NCBI RefSeq assembly: GCF_028657195.3
Contig: NZ_JANCPR020000056.1
Location: forward strand, 1-63,915
Direction of reading: 5' to 3'
DNA length: 63,915 nt
Source of the DNA: Streptomyces iconiensis
GTDB taxonomy: Bacteria > Actinomycetota > Actinomycetes > Streptomycetales > Streptomycetaceae
Position numbers and translations under genes: made by a program. The notes below the pieces were generated by a model, which had not been told where the DNA came from, did no database searches, and saw nothing but the letters and a program-made list of their open reading frames with translations. Each line of letters opens with the position of its first letter. Position 1 is the first letter of the stretch. Shown here piece after piece: positions 16,562 through 25,416 of this stretch.

Positions 16562-17482
16562 ATGGGCAGTGCGAGCACGCGGTTGCAGACGCTCTTCGAG
16601 GGGCACAGGCTGACGCCGACGCAGCGCCGTATCGCCCACTGCATGGTGCGCCGCGCGACCGACGCGCCGTTCCTCTCCAGCGTGGAGCTGGCCGAACTGG
16701 CCGGGGTCAGCCAGCCGTCGGTGACCCGTTTCGCCGTTGCCCTCGGCTTCGACGGCTACCCCGCGTTCCGCAGGCACCTGCGCGAGACGGTGCCGCCGGA
16801 GGGTGAGCGCGTAGGCAACGGTGACGGGGGTGAGGGCGGCGGGGCACGCGGGGGCCCCGGAGGCTCCGGGGGCACCGAGGGCTCCGGGGGCCCCGGGGAC
16901 GCTTCCGCGTGCAACGAGTACCAGCAGGCGGTGCACGCCGAAATCGAGAACCTGCGGCACCTGGCCACGCTCCTCGCCGATCCCGCACCCGTCGAACGCG
17001 CCGGGGCGCTCCTCGCCGCCTCGCGCCCGCTCCCCGTGCTCGGGCTGCGCGCCGCCGCCGCGCAGGCGGGCGGCTTCGCGTACTTCGCCGCCAAGGTCCA
17101 CCCGGATGTACGGCTGCTCGACGAGGGCGGCTCGATGCTCATCGACCGCATCGACGCGTGCGCGCGTGCCGGGGCGAGTGCGCTGCTGTGCTTCGCGCTG
17201 CCACGGCACCCCCGCGAGACCGTCGAGGGCCTCGACCGCGCGCGGCAGCGGGGGCTCGCGGTCGTCACCGTCGCCGACAGCGCCTTCGCGCCCGTCGCGC
17301 GCCCCGGTGACCTGCTGCTCCCCGCCGCCGTCGGCACGGGCCTCGCCTTCGACACGGCCTGCGCGCCGATGCTGCTCGGCCGGGCCCTGCTGGAGGCCAT
17401 GTGCGACGGGCTGCCCGAAGCGCAGGCGCGGTTGGAGGAGTTCGACGCGAGTGCGAGCGAAAGGGGACTGTTCGCCGAGTGA
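16562..17482 (+). CDS. MurR/RpiR family transcriptional regulator
   Basis: 306 residues. The N-terminal helix-turn-helix (about residues 5-80) carries LTPTQRRIAHCMV and LAELAGVSQPSVTRFAVALG followed by FDGYPAFRRHLRE. A C-terminal SIS-type sugar-phosphate domain (about 130-290) has LPVLGLRAAAAQAGGFAYF and ALPRHPRETVEGL. The two are joined by a linker of about 30 residues made almost wholly of Gly, Ser, Pro and Glu, longer than usual. Regulators of this family sense phosphosugars. GGAGGAG precedes ATG 16562. No sugar gene is directly next to it; the sugar operon begins about 1.5 kb away. Confidence 0.9.
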   Translation: MGSASTRLQTLFEGHRLTPTQRRIAHCMVRRATDAPFLSSVELAELAGVSQPSVTRFAVALGFDGYPAFRRHLRETVPPEGERVGNGDGGEGGGARGGPGGSGGTEGSGGPGDASACNEYQQAVHAEIENLRHLATLLADPAPVERAGALLAASRPLPVLGLRAAAAQAGGFAYFAAKVHPDVRLLDEGGSMLIDRIDACARAGASALLCFALPRHPRETVEGLDRARQRGLAVVTVADSAFAPVARPGDLLLPAAVGTGLAFDTACAPMLLGRALLEAMCDGLPEAQARLEEFDASASERGLFAE

Positions 17483-17591
17483 CCGCGCGGGGCGTTGACG
17501 CCGGTGCGGCCGTGCGTGAGTGGGGGCGGGGCGTGTGGGCGTTGGGGGTGTCGGGGCCTTGGGGGTGTGTGGCCTGCGTGTAGCGGGTCCT

Positions 17592-18368
17592 TCAGCCGGG
17601 GTCGCGGCCCAGGTAGGCGACCAGGCGCAGGCCCGGTGGTGCCTCGGGCGGTACGGGGACCTCGGGCCCGAACAGGGGGTGCCGTAGCTCGGGGGCCGGC
17701 ACCAAGTGGTGTGAGACGGGCAGGAGTTCGCGTGCCAGTGCGGCCGGAACCTCGTGGGCGTACTGTCCCGTGGCCCTGGTGATGTCCCAGCCGTGCACGG
17801 CGATCTCCACCGCGCCCGTCAGGGCGACGGCCGCCGCCGTCAGGGGCGAGTCGGCGACCGCGATCAGCCGCCTGTCGGGCGCGGCGCTCGCCCACGCGCC
17901 CAGCAGTGCTGAGGCACGCCGGCGGAACGACGCCGCCGGGTCCGCCGGTTCGGCGTGCTTCGCCCTCCCCGCGTGCTCCGCCCTCTCCGCGTTCTGCCCT
18001 CCCTCCGCGTTCTGCCCTTCCTCCGCGAAGAGGCTCTCGCCTGTGATGCGGTCACCGTCCGGGGTGCGTTCGCCTTCGGTGGTGCGCTCCCGCTGCGGTA
18101 CGAGCGTGATGAGGCCGCCCGCCATCCCCTCGTGCAGGGCCGCCAGCGAGTCGTCCACGTGTGCCATCAGCATGCCGAGGTCCCAGCCCGCGCAGGGCGT
18201 CGGCCGGTCCAGCAGCGCCGGGGTGACACACCGGGCGGCGCCCAGCGCGTAACCGACGGCGCGCTCCAGCAGTTCGGCCGCAGCCGCCGTACGCGCGGCG
18301 GCGCGGCTCTCCGGGTCGCGGTGCGGGTGCGGTACGTACTCCTCGTCGCCGCTCTCGCCTCGGAACAC
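17592..18368 (-). CDS. TIGR03086 family metal-binding (DinB-like) protein
   Basis: 258 residues. An N-terminal four-helix bundle carries the family signature LLDRPTPCAGWDLGMLMAHV near residues 54-73. The C-terminal half repeats a similar bundle with EIAVHGWDITRATGQY. Related proteins are mycothiol-dependent maleylpyruvate isomerase-like enzymes in Actinobacteria; the substrate is unknown. Between the halves (about residues 112-150) is a degenerate repeat of GQNAEGGQNAERAEHAGRAK type, unusual for the family and likely expanded by slippage. Start is GTG 18368, 4 nt after the stop of the VOC gene, so the two are cotranscribed and probably translationally coupled. Confidence 0.85.
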   Translation of the reverse strand: MFRGESGDEEYVPHPHRDPESRAAARTAAAAELLERAVGYALGAARCVTPALLDRPTPCAGWDLGMLMAHVDDSLAALHEGMAGGLITLVPQRERTTEGERTPDGDRITGESLFAEEGQNAEGGQNAERAEHAGRAKHAEPADPAASFRRRASALLGAWASAAPDRRLIAVADSPLTAAAVALTGAVEIAVHGWDITRATGQYAHEVPAALARELLPVSHHLVPAPELRHPLFGPEVPVPPEAPPGLRLVAYLGRDPG

Positions 18369-18372
18369 GGCG

Positions 18373-18825
18373 CTACGCGCCGGACATGTCTGCGGTCACC
18401 TCGAGGATCTGGACGTAGTTGCCGTCCGGGTCCTCCAGGGTGCCCAGCATGACGTTCTCGCCGGCCTCTTCGACCGGGCGTACCCAGCGTGCGTTGAGCG
18501 CGTCGATCAGATGCTTCTCCGTCGCACGGATGTCCTCGACCTGGAAGTTGACCAGCAGCCGGCCCGGTTCGACGGACTTGCGGCCCACGTCGTTCCTGCT
18601 TTCGAAGATCAGGTAGGTCCCGCCCAGGTCGAGGGCGAGCACGGGCCCCTCCTTCTCGGCCTCCGGAGCGAAAGCGGCGCGGTACCACTCCCACAGCCTG
18701 GCCGGGTCCGTGCTGCCCAGGACGATGCCGCCCACGCACGGGTACTTCGCGTGCTGCTCGGTCCGCTCCGTTCGCTCCGTATTCGCCGGGTCCGCCGGGT
18801 TCTGCGTGTTCCGCGTGTCCGCCAT
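18373..18825 (-). CDS. VOC family (glyoxalase/bleomycin-resistance fold) protein
   Basis: 150 residues. After a low-complexity N-terminus rich in Asn/Thr/Glu (NTERTERTEQ) comes one vicinal-oxygen-chelate module: GGIVLGSTDPARLWEWYRAA, LALDLGGTYLIFE, LLVNFQVEDIRATEKHL, and a last strand LGTLEDPDGNYVQILEV with the usual metal-ligand Glu. It may be a dioxygenase, isomerase or binding protein. AGGAGGAG sits 7 nt before ATG 18825. It leads a two-gene operon with the TIGR03086 gene. Confidence 0.88.
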   Translation of the reverse strand: MADTRNTQNPADPANTERTERTEQHAKYPCVGGIVLGSTDPARLWEWYRAAFAPEAEKEGPVLALDLGGTYLIFESRNDVGRKSVEPGRLLVNFQVEDIRATEKHLIDALNARWVRPVEEAGENVMLGTLEDPDGNYVQILEVTADMSGA

Positions 18826-18993
18826 GGCTGTCCACTCCTCCTGCGCGCTCGGCCCCTCGGCCGCTGCCGACGTACCTGAGACCGGGGCCGCGCGCGAAAC
18901 TCATCGCTCCCGCGCGATGAATCCCGTCCCCGGCGGCGGTCGTTGTCCGCGCGGGCCGGGCAGACGCGCCGGCGGTGCCAGGGGGAGGGCCGA

Positions 18994-19761
18994 TCAGCCG
19001 GCCGCCGCTGCCGCGTCGGCGTACAGGGCCGCGTTCCCGCCCTCGGCGAGGAGGCTGGCAGGCCAGGCAGGGTCGAAGGTGTCCACGAGTACGCGGCGGA
19101 CGGCGGTGCGTTTGTGGGCGCCGGTGATGACCATGCGCAGGGCACGTGAGGAGCGCAGGATCGTGGCGACGCCCACGGTCACGCCGTGGAGGGGCACTTC
19201 GGACAGGGACGTGAAGCCGGGGAACGTGCCCATGTTGTCGCGCCGGGTCTCTTCGGCCAGCGCGGTGACGCGGGTGACGCTGTCGAGGGGCGAGCCGGGC
19301 GGGTTGAAGGCGATGTGCCCGTCGGTCGCGCCGGAGGCGAGGACGAACAGGTCGATCCCTCCCGCGTCGGCGATCCGCTGGTCGTAGAGGTGCGGAGCCG
19401 ACGCCTCGGGGAACCAGACGCGGGACCCGGGGATGCCGAGCGGCCCGGCGATCTCCTCGCGCGCGAACCTGTGGCAGGAGTAGTGCGCGTCGTGCGGTAC
19501 GTCGGCGTAGCCCGTGCCCCCGGTGGCGGGGACGACGTACTCGTCCATCATGGCGATCACGACGTGCGAGAGGTCGAGGCCCCGCTCGCGTACGAGCGCG
19601 GTGAGCGCCTGGTACGTGGAGCGCGGGCTGCGTCCTCCGGGGCAGCCGAGGAGGTAGCGGCGGCCTTCGGCCGCGGCCCTCTCCATGCCGTCGGCGATCT
19701 CGGCGGCGAGATGCGCGCCGAGGGCCGCTTCGGTGGGGAAGACGGTCAGTTGCGCGTTCAC
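18994..19761 (-). CDS. NagB-like glucosamine-6-phosphate deaminase family protein
   Basis: 255 residues. NagB/6-phosphogluconolactonase fold: GCPGGRSPRSTYQAL for phosphate binding, MMDEYVV with the general-base Asp (Asp73), and the loop TDGHIAFNPPGS (Asp147, His149). A K in GAHKRTAV corresponds to the conserved phosphate-site lysine. Escherichia coli NagB has a catalytic Asp-His-Glu set, and the Glu lies in NEP of that loop. Here the equivalent residue is Pro (Pro154). GTG 19761 was chosen; it lies 7 nt after the permease stop, making this the last gene of the sugar ABC operon. It may act on a different amino- or keto-sugar phosphate than GlcN6P. Confidence 0.8.
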   Translation of the reverse strand: MNAQLTVFPTEAALGAHLAAEIADGMERAAAEGRRYLLGCPGGRSPRSTYQALTALVRERGLDLSHVVIAMMDEYVVPATGGTGYADVPHDAHYSCHRFAREEIAGPLGIPGSRVWFPEASAPHLYDQRIADAGGIDLFVLASGATDGHIAFNPPGSPLDSVTRVTALAEETRRDNMGTFPGFTSLSEVPLHGVTVGVATILRSSRALRMVITGAHKRTAVRRVLVDTFDPAWPASLLAEGGNAALYADAAAAAG

Positions 19762-19768
19762 GGCGTTC

Positions 19769-20623
19769 TCATTCCTTGACGGCACCGGCGAGCATCCCGC
19801 TGATGAACTTGCGTTGCAGCGCGATGTAGCCGATGAGGACAGGCAGGGCGACGAGCACGGCGGCGGCGGAGGTGACACCGGGATCGCTGTTGCGGCGGTC
19901 GCTGCTGAAGAAGGACAGCGCGAGCGGCGCCGTCTGGACATCGGGGTTGTTGGGGACGAGGACGAGCGCGAGCAGGAACTCGTTCCAGGCGTACAGGAAC
20001 AGCAGGGTGGCCAGCGTGGTGAGGGCCGGGACGGCGAGCGGCAGCATGATCCGGCGGAGGGTCTGGAAGCGCGAGGCACCGTCGATCTCCGCGGCCTCGC
20101 GCAGCGAACGGGGCACGCCGGCGAAGAAGTTGCGCATCCAGAAGGTGCCGAGCGCGAGCGAGAGCCCGACCTGCGGGAGGATCAGCGCCCAGTAGGTGTT
20201 GAGGAGGCCCCACTCCTTCATCTGGTAGTAGAGCGGGATGACCGTCGCCTCGTACGGCAGCACGAGCCCGATCAGGAGGATGCCCATCAGGGGCCCCTTG
20301 AGCGGGAAGGTGAACAGAGCGAACGCGTAGCCGGCGAGGACGGAGACGACGAGCGTGATCACGACGACGCCGACCGCGACCAGCAGGCTGGAGACCAGCG
20401 CGCTGGAGAAGAGGCCCTTGTTCCAGGCGGTCACGAAGTTGTCGAAGTGCAGCGAGGTGGGGACCGAGAAGCCGGTCACCCGTGCCCCCGGCTCGTGCAG
20501 TGCCACGAGCAGGATCTGTACGAACGGGTAGAGCGCGACCAGCGAGGCGAAGATCAGCAGCGCGTGGCTGACGAAGGACTCGCGGCGGCTGCCGTCCATG
20601 ACCGAACGCCCTGTACGGGACAC
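19769..20623 (-). CDS. Carbohydrate ABC transporter permease (MalG type)
   Basis: 284 residues with six membrane segments. The EAA loop is EAAEIDGASRFQTLRRIMLP near residues 183-202, and the C-terminal part is VLIGYIALQRKFISGML, both typical of MalG/CUT1 permeases. It forms the membrane channel with the upstream permease. Start GTG 20623 lies 5 nt after the previous stop with AAGGGTGA in front; ATG 20599 is an in-frame alternative. No ATP-binding gene is in the operon, as usual in Streptomyces, where the shared MsiK ATPase energises many CUT1 systems (inference). Confidence 0.93.
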   Translation of the reverse strand: MSRTGRSVMDGSRRESFVSHALLIFASLVALYPFVQILLVALHEPGARVTGFSVPTSLHFDNFVTAWNKGLFSSALVSSLLVAVGVVVITLVVSVLAGYAFALFTFPLKGPLMGILLIGLVLPYEATVIPLYYQMKEWGLLNTYWALILPQVGLSLALGTFWMRNFFAGVPRSLREAAEIDGASRFQTLRRIMLPLAVPALTTLATLLFLYAWNEFLLALVLVPNNPDVQTAPLALSFFSSDRRNSDPGVTSAAAVLVALPVLIGYIALQRKFISGMLAGAVKE

Positions 20624-20628
20624 GGGCC

Positions 20629-21594
20629 TCACCCTTCCCTCTCGCGCAGCACGCGCATGATCACGCCGCACACGGCCACGGTCAGCACGGTGAGCGCGAT
20701 GCCGATGGCCGCTGCGCTGCCGACCTGGCGGGTGACGAAGGCGCCCTGGTAGATGAAGACACTCGGCACGCTGGTGCTGTTGCCGGGGCCTCCGGTGGTG
20801 GTGTTCCAGACGATGTCGAAGTTGCGCAGGGCCTGGGTGACCGTGAGGACCAGCGCGATGGAGATCTCGCCGCGCAGCGCGGGGAGGATCACGGTGAAGA
20901 ACTCCCGTACGGGCCCGGCACCGTCCAGCCGCGCGGCCTCGAACAGCTCGCGTGGTATGCGCATCGCACCCGTGAGGAAGAGCACCATGCACAGCCCGTA
21001 CATGATCCACGAGCCGATCAGGCCCACCGAGGGCAGCGCCGTCGTGTAGTCGCCCAGCCAGGAACGCGCGATCCCGCCCAGCCCTACGGCGCGCAGCAGC
21101 CCGTTGACGGGCCCGTCCGTGTCGTAGATCCAGCGCCAGGAGACGGCGATGACGACCGTGGACAGCACCTGCGGCACGAACAGCAGCGAGCGGAAGACGG
21201 CCAGTCCGCGGATGCGGATGCGCACCATCAGACCCGTCAGCAGCAGTCCGGCGGCCACCGGCAGGAGGGCGTAGAAGAAGATGAAGACCAGGGAGTGCAG
21301 CAGCGAGGCGCGCAGGGCCGGATCGCTCAGCAGCGCCGTGTAGTTGTCCAGGCCCGTCCAGGAGCCGAGCGTGAGCCCGTCCCAGTCGAACAGCGAGATC
21401 CACGCGGTCGTGAGCAGCGGGCGCAGCACGAACAGTACGTAGAAGGCGGCGCCGGGCAGCAGATACAGGTAGGCGGGCCAGTACTGGCGGCGGGCCCACG
21501 CCCTTATCCGGGTGTCACCTCTGCGGGAAGAGCCGGCGGAAGTTCCGGCGCGTGCGGAGTCGGCGCCGGTGCCGGGCGGAGCGGCGGCGGTCAC
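20629..21594 (-). CDS. Carbohydrate ABC transporter permease (MalF type)
   Basis: 321 residues. A cytoplasmic Ala/Gly/Ser-rich N-terminus is followed by YLLPGAAFYVLFVLRPLL and five more membrane segments. The EAA motif is ELFEAARLDGAGPVREFFTV near residue 210, and the C-terminus contains TTTGGPGNSTSVPSVFIY, a MalF/UgpA hallmark. GTG 21594 overlaps the stop of the binding-protein gene as GTGA, showing tight coupling. It pairs with the permease at 19769-20623. Confidence 0.93.
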   Translation of the reverse strand: MTAAAPPGTGADSARAGTSAGSSRRGDTRIRAWARRQYWPAYLYLLPGAAFYVLFVLRPLLTTAWISLFDWDGLTLGSWTGLDNYTALLSDPALRASLLHSLVFIFFYALLPVAAGLLLTGLMVRIRIRGLAVFRSLLFVPQVLSTVVIAVSWRWIYDTDGPVNGLLRAVGLGGIARSWLGDYTTALPSVGLIGSWIMYGLCMVLFLTGAMRIPRELFEAARLDGAGPVREFFTVILPALRGEISIALVLTVTQALRNFDIVWNTTTGGPGNSTSVPSVFIYQGAFVTRQVGSAAAIGIALTVLTVAVCGVIMRVLREREG

Positions 21595-23006
21595 CGTCCG
21601 CCTCCCTGCTTCTCGGCCTTCTCGTCCTGCTCGGACCTGAACGCCTTCCAGTCCTTCTGGACGGCGGCCAGATACGCGTCCACGTCCTTGCGGCCCGTGA
21701 GCAGATCCTGGGTGGCCGAACCGATGGTCGTCAGCATGGAGTTGCTGGCCCAGTCGAAGTAGAACGTCTGCCCGTCGTCGTCCAGCAGCCGCTTGCCGGT
21801 GTCGGCCTGCTGCCTGCCCAGCGCGTTCGGCATCGTCACACCCTCGGTGGCCACGGGAAGGCGGCCCGAGTCGGCCATGGCCTGCGCGCCGGTCCTGCTC
21901 TGCATCATGCCGAGGAAGGCGACGGCCGCATCGGTCTTGTCGCTCTTGGCCGAGATGTGCCAGGGCAGTCCGAAGGAGCCCGCCGCTGCCGTGCGCCCGT
22001 CGGACGTACGGGGGATGACGAAGCCCGCGTCGTCGCCGAGCTTCTTGCCGACCGCAGGCGCGTTCCAGGACCCGGCGACGAGGAAGGCGCCCTTGCCGCC
22101 GGTGAACTTGGTGACCGCGTCGTCGGAGCTGACGCCGTTGTAGCCGGAGCCGAGATAGCCCTTCTTCGCCCACTCCCGCAGTTCGTCGGCCGACTCCCTG
22201 TTGCCCTGGGTGGCGAAGGTGGTGCGGGGCACGCCGTTGATCCAGGCGCGGCTCTTGTTGACGGGCACCTTCTGTGCCTGGATCGTGCCGAGGAGCTGCT
22301 CACCGGGGTACTGGTCGGAGTTGCCCAGCATGATGGGCAGTTCGCCGGCTTCCTTGACCTTCTTGAGCGCCTGGGTGAAGTCGTCCCAGGTCTTGGGCGG
22401 GGCGACACCGGCCTTGTCGAGGACCTTCCTGTTGTAGAAGACGCCGACGTATTCGTTGCTCTGGCTGATGCCGTAGAGGTTGCCCGAGCCGAAGAGCCGG
22501 CCGTCCGGGCTCCAGCGGAACTGGCCGGTGGCGCCGGAGGGGAAGTCGAGATCCCAGCCGTAGGCGTGCGACACGTCGTCCAACGGCCGCAGCAGTCCGC
22601 TCTGTACGAGCAGCCCGTCCACGCCGTAGCCCTGGTTGCCCTGGATCAGGTCGGGCGGGTTGGCGCCCGACATGGTGTTGACGATGGTCTTGGAGAAGTC
22701 GGCGAATGCCTTGGTCTCCACCTTGACCTTCACGTTCGGGTACTTCTTCTCGTACAGCGGCACGAACCGCCTGAGGAACTCCTGGTCGCCCGAGTCCGCT
22801 ATCAGCCGCAGTTCCGTCCTGCCGTGCGCGGCGACCTGCTTGGGGGTGACCGGTTCGGTGATCCGGCCGCCCGTCAGCTCCTGGGTCTGTCCGCCGCTGC
22901 CCGCGCCCGGCACGCTGCACGCGCCGAGGGCGAGGGCGACCGTGCAGGCGAGGCCGGTACCGAGAGCCGCTCTGCGTCCACGCTGACGGGAGAGGGTGCT
23001 CTTCAT
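21591..23006 (-). CDS. Sugar ABC transporter substrate-binding lipoprotein
   Basis: 471 residues. The signal peptide carries twin arginines (RGRRAALGTGLACTVALALG) and ends in the lipobox LGAC at residue 30, so it is a lipoprotein, possibly Tat-exported. The mature part is a CUT1 solute-binding protein: YEKKYPNVKVKVET, ANPPDLIQGNQGYG, NEYVGVFYNRKVLDKAGV with PKTWDDFTQALKKVKEAG, and FLVAGSWNAPAVGKKLG. Length and motifs fit oligosaccharide or amino-sugar binding; the ligand is not predictable. It precedes both permeases. Confidence 0.94.
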   Translation of the reverse strand: MKSTLSRQRGRRAALGTGLACTVALALGACSVPGAGSGGQTQELTGGRITEPVTPKQVAAHGRTELRLIADSGDQEFLRRFVPLYEKKYPNVKVKVETKAFADFSKTIVNTMSGANPPDLIQGNQGYGVDGLLVQSGLLRPLDDVSHAYGWDLDFPSGATGQFRWSPDGRLFGSGNLYGISQSNEYVGVFYNRKVLDKAGVAPPKTWDDFTQALKKVKEAGELPIMLGNSDQYPGEQLLGTIQAQKVPVNKSRAWINGVPRTTFATQGNRESADELREWAKKGYLGSGYNGVSSDDAVTKFTGGKGAFLVAGSWNAPAVGKKLGDDAGFVIPRTSDGRTAAAGSFGLPWHISAKSDKTDAAVAFLGMMQSRTGAQAMADSGRLPVATEGVTMPNALGRQQADTGKRLLDDDGQTFYFDWASNSMLTTIGSATQDLLTGRKDVDAYLAAVQKDWKAFRSEQDEKAEKQGGGR

Positions 23007-23054
23007 GAGTACGTCCCTTGGGTATCCGTTGTCCGTTGGCTACGGCCTGCCGTC

Positions 23055-23987
23055 TCAGCGGAGAAGGCGCCTCCTGACCACTTCGGCGAGCCACTGGTGG
23101 TTGTGAGCCTGCTCCTGTGCGACGGCCGGATACCTCTCGGCGGGGGTCGGTTCGCGGTCCTGTTCGACGACGAGCCAGCCGTCGTAGCCGTCGGCGATCA
23201 CCGCGTCGAGGAACGCGTCGATGTCCACGTCGCCCTTCCCGAACGGGACGCACACGTTCGCCCACCACGTGTCGAAGTCCGTACGGCGCTCGGCCTTCGC
23301 GGTACGCAGGACCTCCATGGAGGCGTCCTTGACGTGGATGTGGTTGATACGCGCGCTCCAGCGGCGCCAGCACTCGACGGGGTCGGAGCCGGCGAGCTGG
23401 AGGTGCGCGATGTCGAGCGTGAGGCCGACGTCCGTGCTCTCCAGCAGTCTGTCGACCTCCCAGGCCGACTCGACGTAGGTGGAGATGTGCGGGTGCCAGG
23501 ACGTGCGCAGCCCGTGGTCCTCCGCCATGCGCAGCGCGGTACGCGCGTAGTGCGCGAGGCGGTCCCAGCCGGCGTCGTCCAGCGCGAGGGCGCGTTCACG
23601 CGGGTCGTCCGGGTCGCGGGCCGGGTTGTGCAGCAGGGTCTCGTCGCCCTCGTCGGCGAGGACGACGAGCCCCGGTGTCCCGGTGCGTTCGGCCACGGCG
23701 GCCAGCTCGCCGCAGGTCACGGCGATACGGGACAGGTCGTGTTCGATCGTCGCTTCGTCCTCGGCGAAGTGCACGGGAGCGTAGGCGCCGACGGCAGCCA
23801 GGCCGTGCAGCTCGAAGGCGTCGGCCGTCTCGTGCGGGGTGCCGAAGAAACCGGGCGGGCCCAGTTCGCTGCCCTGGTACCCGGCCTCGGCCATGGAGGC
23901 CAGGAGCTGCGAGGGCGAGGTGCCCTCGCCGCCGGCTGCCTCGCCGTAGACGCCGTAACTGACGGGAGCGTTGCCGAGGCGGATCAC
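23055..23987 (-). CDS. Sugar phosphate isomerase/epimerase (TIM barrel)
   Basis: 310 residues. The AP-endonuclease-2 type TIM barrel starts IRLGNAPVSYGVYG and has TSWHPHISTYVES, VGLTLDIAHLQLAG, INHIHVKDASMEV and YDGWLVVEQDREP. The metal ligands expected are the Glu in GSELGP, His/Asp in DIAH and HVKD, and the late Glu. Close relatives include IolE-like dehydratases and 3-keto-sugar isomerases. GTG 23987 overlaps the stop of the Gfo/Idh gene (GTGA). The pairing of a Gfo/Idh/MocA oxidoreductase with this fold is typical of 3-keto-glycoside or inositol chemistry. Confidence 0.9.
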   Translation of the reverse strand: MIRLGNAPVSYGVYGEAAGGEGTSPSQLLASMAEAGYQGSELGPPGFFGTPHETADAFELHGLAAVGAYAPVHFAEDEATIEHDLSRIAVTCGELAAVAERTGTPGLVVLADEGDETLLHNPARDPDDPRERALALDDAGWDRLAHYARTALRMAEDHGLRTSWHPHISTYVESAWEVDRLLESTDVGLTLDIAHLQLAGSDPVECWRRWSARINHIHVKDASMEVLRTAKAERRTDFDTWWANVCVPFGKGDVDIDAFLDAVIADGYDGWLVVEQDREPTPAERYPAVAQEQAHNHQWLAEVVRRRLLR

Positions 23988-25345
23988 CGGGCGGCCTCCT
24001 GCGCGTGGAGCGCGGCTTCGCCGCCGACCTTGTGGCCCTGCGCCTGGGCGAGCGCGGCCAGCAGTGCCTGGAGTGCGCGGATGTCCTCGGCGGCGCCCGC
24101 GGCGTCCGAGAGCACGGGAGCCCCCTCGCGTACGGACGCGGCGAACGCCTCCAACTGCCGTACGAAACCGGTGTCGTAGCCCGGCAGCACCAGGGTGTGC
24201 GAGCGCAGACCGCCGGCCGCGGGGGCCGCGGCTGTTCCTGTTCCGTGGGCCTCCTGTGCCTTCTCCGCCTCCTGTGCCTTCTCGGCCTTCTCGACATGGA
24301 GGCGTGAGCGGACGTCCACGAGGTACGGCGCCGCCATGTCGAGCTTCAGACGGCCGTCGCGCGCGAGTACGGCGATCTCCTCGCCGTACTCCGGGTGGTC
24401 GGGGAGCCAGTTCCAGTTGAGGACGAGGCGTGCGCCGCCCGGCAGTTCACCGTCGGCGAGCAGGCACGGCGGCTCGCCTGAGACGGGCCAGGGCCACAGC
24501 TTCGCCGCGTCGAACGTACGGGGCAGACCCAGCCCGAGCCCGCGCAGGACGGACAGCTCGTGGATGACGGAGCCGTTGAGGACATCGCGGTAGTAGGCGC
24601 CCAGCTCCTCCGGTATCCCGGCGCCGAGCGCCTCCACGGTGCGCTCGGCCTCGTAGCGGGCCGCGCGTTCGATGACGGTGGTGTCCACGTCGGTGTCGGG
24701 CGTACCCATGCGCAGGTGCGCGACCTGCGGCTCGTCGGCCGGGTGCAGGACGGTCACGCGTACGGTGCGCGGCGTGTCCAGCTGCGCCAACTCCCGTGCT
24801 GCCGCCGGCAGTACGGGGTCGTACAGCTTCATGTAGCCGACCTGGAGCACGAGCCCGCGCTCCTCGGCGAGCGCCGCCAGCTCCTCGGCCTCGGCGACGG
24901 TGAGGCACAGCGGCTTCTCCGCGAGGACGTGCTTGCCCGCGTGCAGCGCGGCCCGCGCCGCCTCGGCGTGCGTACCCGGGGTCGCGAGCAGGACGGCGTC
25001 CGGGGCCTCGTCGGAGGTGTCGGCCAGCAGGGTGTCCAGGTCGTGGAAGGGGCGCACCCCCGTGCCCGCCTCGGCGGCGACGCGTGCGGCGCGGGCGGGG
25101 GACAGGTCGCAGACCGCGGTCAGGCGCAGGGCGCCGCTCAGCCGCTTCAGGGCCGGGAGGTGGACGGACTGTGTGATGGTGCCGGCGCCGACGACGGCTG
25201 TCCGGACGGGAGACGGTCCGGGCGGTGCGGCCTGTGACCGCGTGGTCTCCGGTTGCGGGCTCTCCGGCTGTACGTTGCCCGGCTGTACGTTCCGCGTCTG
25301 GACGTTGCCCGGCTGTACGTTCTCCGGCTGTGCGGATTCCGGCAT
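23984..25345 (-). CDS. Gfo/Idh/MocA family oxidoreductase
   Basis: 453 residues. The Rossmann motif RTAVVGAGTITQSVH is near residue 48, LLATPGTHAEAARAALHAGK follows, and the catalytic-lysine motif AEKPLCLTVAEAEEL is near residue 145. The substrate domain includes VIHELSVLRGLGLG. The N-terminus before the fold is a tandem pentapeptide (NVQPG, NVQTR, NVQPG, NVQPE) and there is an EKAQEA repeat near residue 345; neither belongs to the family. ATG 25345 has GAGG 8 nt upstream. First gene of the sugar operon, divergent from the GntR gene. Confidence 0.9.
   Translation of the reverse strand: MPESAQPENVQPGNVQTRNVQPGNVQPESPQPETTRSQAAPPGPSPVRTAVVGAGTITQSVHLPALKRLSGALRLTAVCDLSPARAARVAAEAGTGVRPFHDLDTLLADTSDEAPDAVLLATPGTHAEAARAALHAGKHVLAEKPLCLTVAEAEELAALAEERGLVLQVGYMKLYDPVLPAAARELAQLDTPRTVRVTVLHPADEPQVAHLRMGTPDTDVDTTVIERAARYEAERTVEALGAGIPEELGAYYRDVLNGSVIHELSVLRGLGLGLPRTFDAAKLWPWPVSGEPPCLLADGELPGGARLVLNWNWLPDHPEYGEEIAVLARDGRLKLDMAAPYLVDVRSRLHVEKAEKAQEAEKAQEAHGTGTAAAPAAGGLRSHTLVLPGYDTGFVRQLEAFAASVREGAPVLSDAAGAAEDIRALQALLAALAQAQGHKVGGEAALHAQEAAR
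25257..25340. repeat. Tandem repeat in the 5' end of the Gfo/Idh gene
   Basis: Fifteen-bp units of CCGGCTGTACGTTGC type, about four copies, encode the NVQPG-like pentapeptides. In-frame expansion would leave the catalytic domain intact. Confidence 0.65.
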
Positions 25346-25416
25346 GGTCTGCCTCACTCAGAACGGACTCGCACCCGCCGCTCTGCGGGTGGACCCGCTG
25401 ACCATGGCACAGCCCA

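Noticed and set aside
21552..24179. Long open frame on the plus strand (875 codons) opposite the sugar ABC and epimerase genes
   Set aside because: It is antisense to genes with clear motifs, has repetitive Arg/Gly/Val-rich composition and no family match. Long antisense frames are expected at this GC content.
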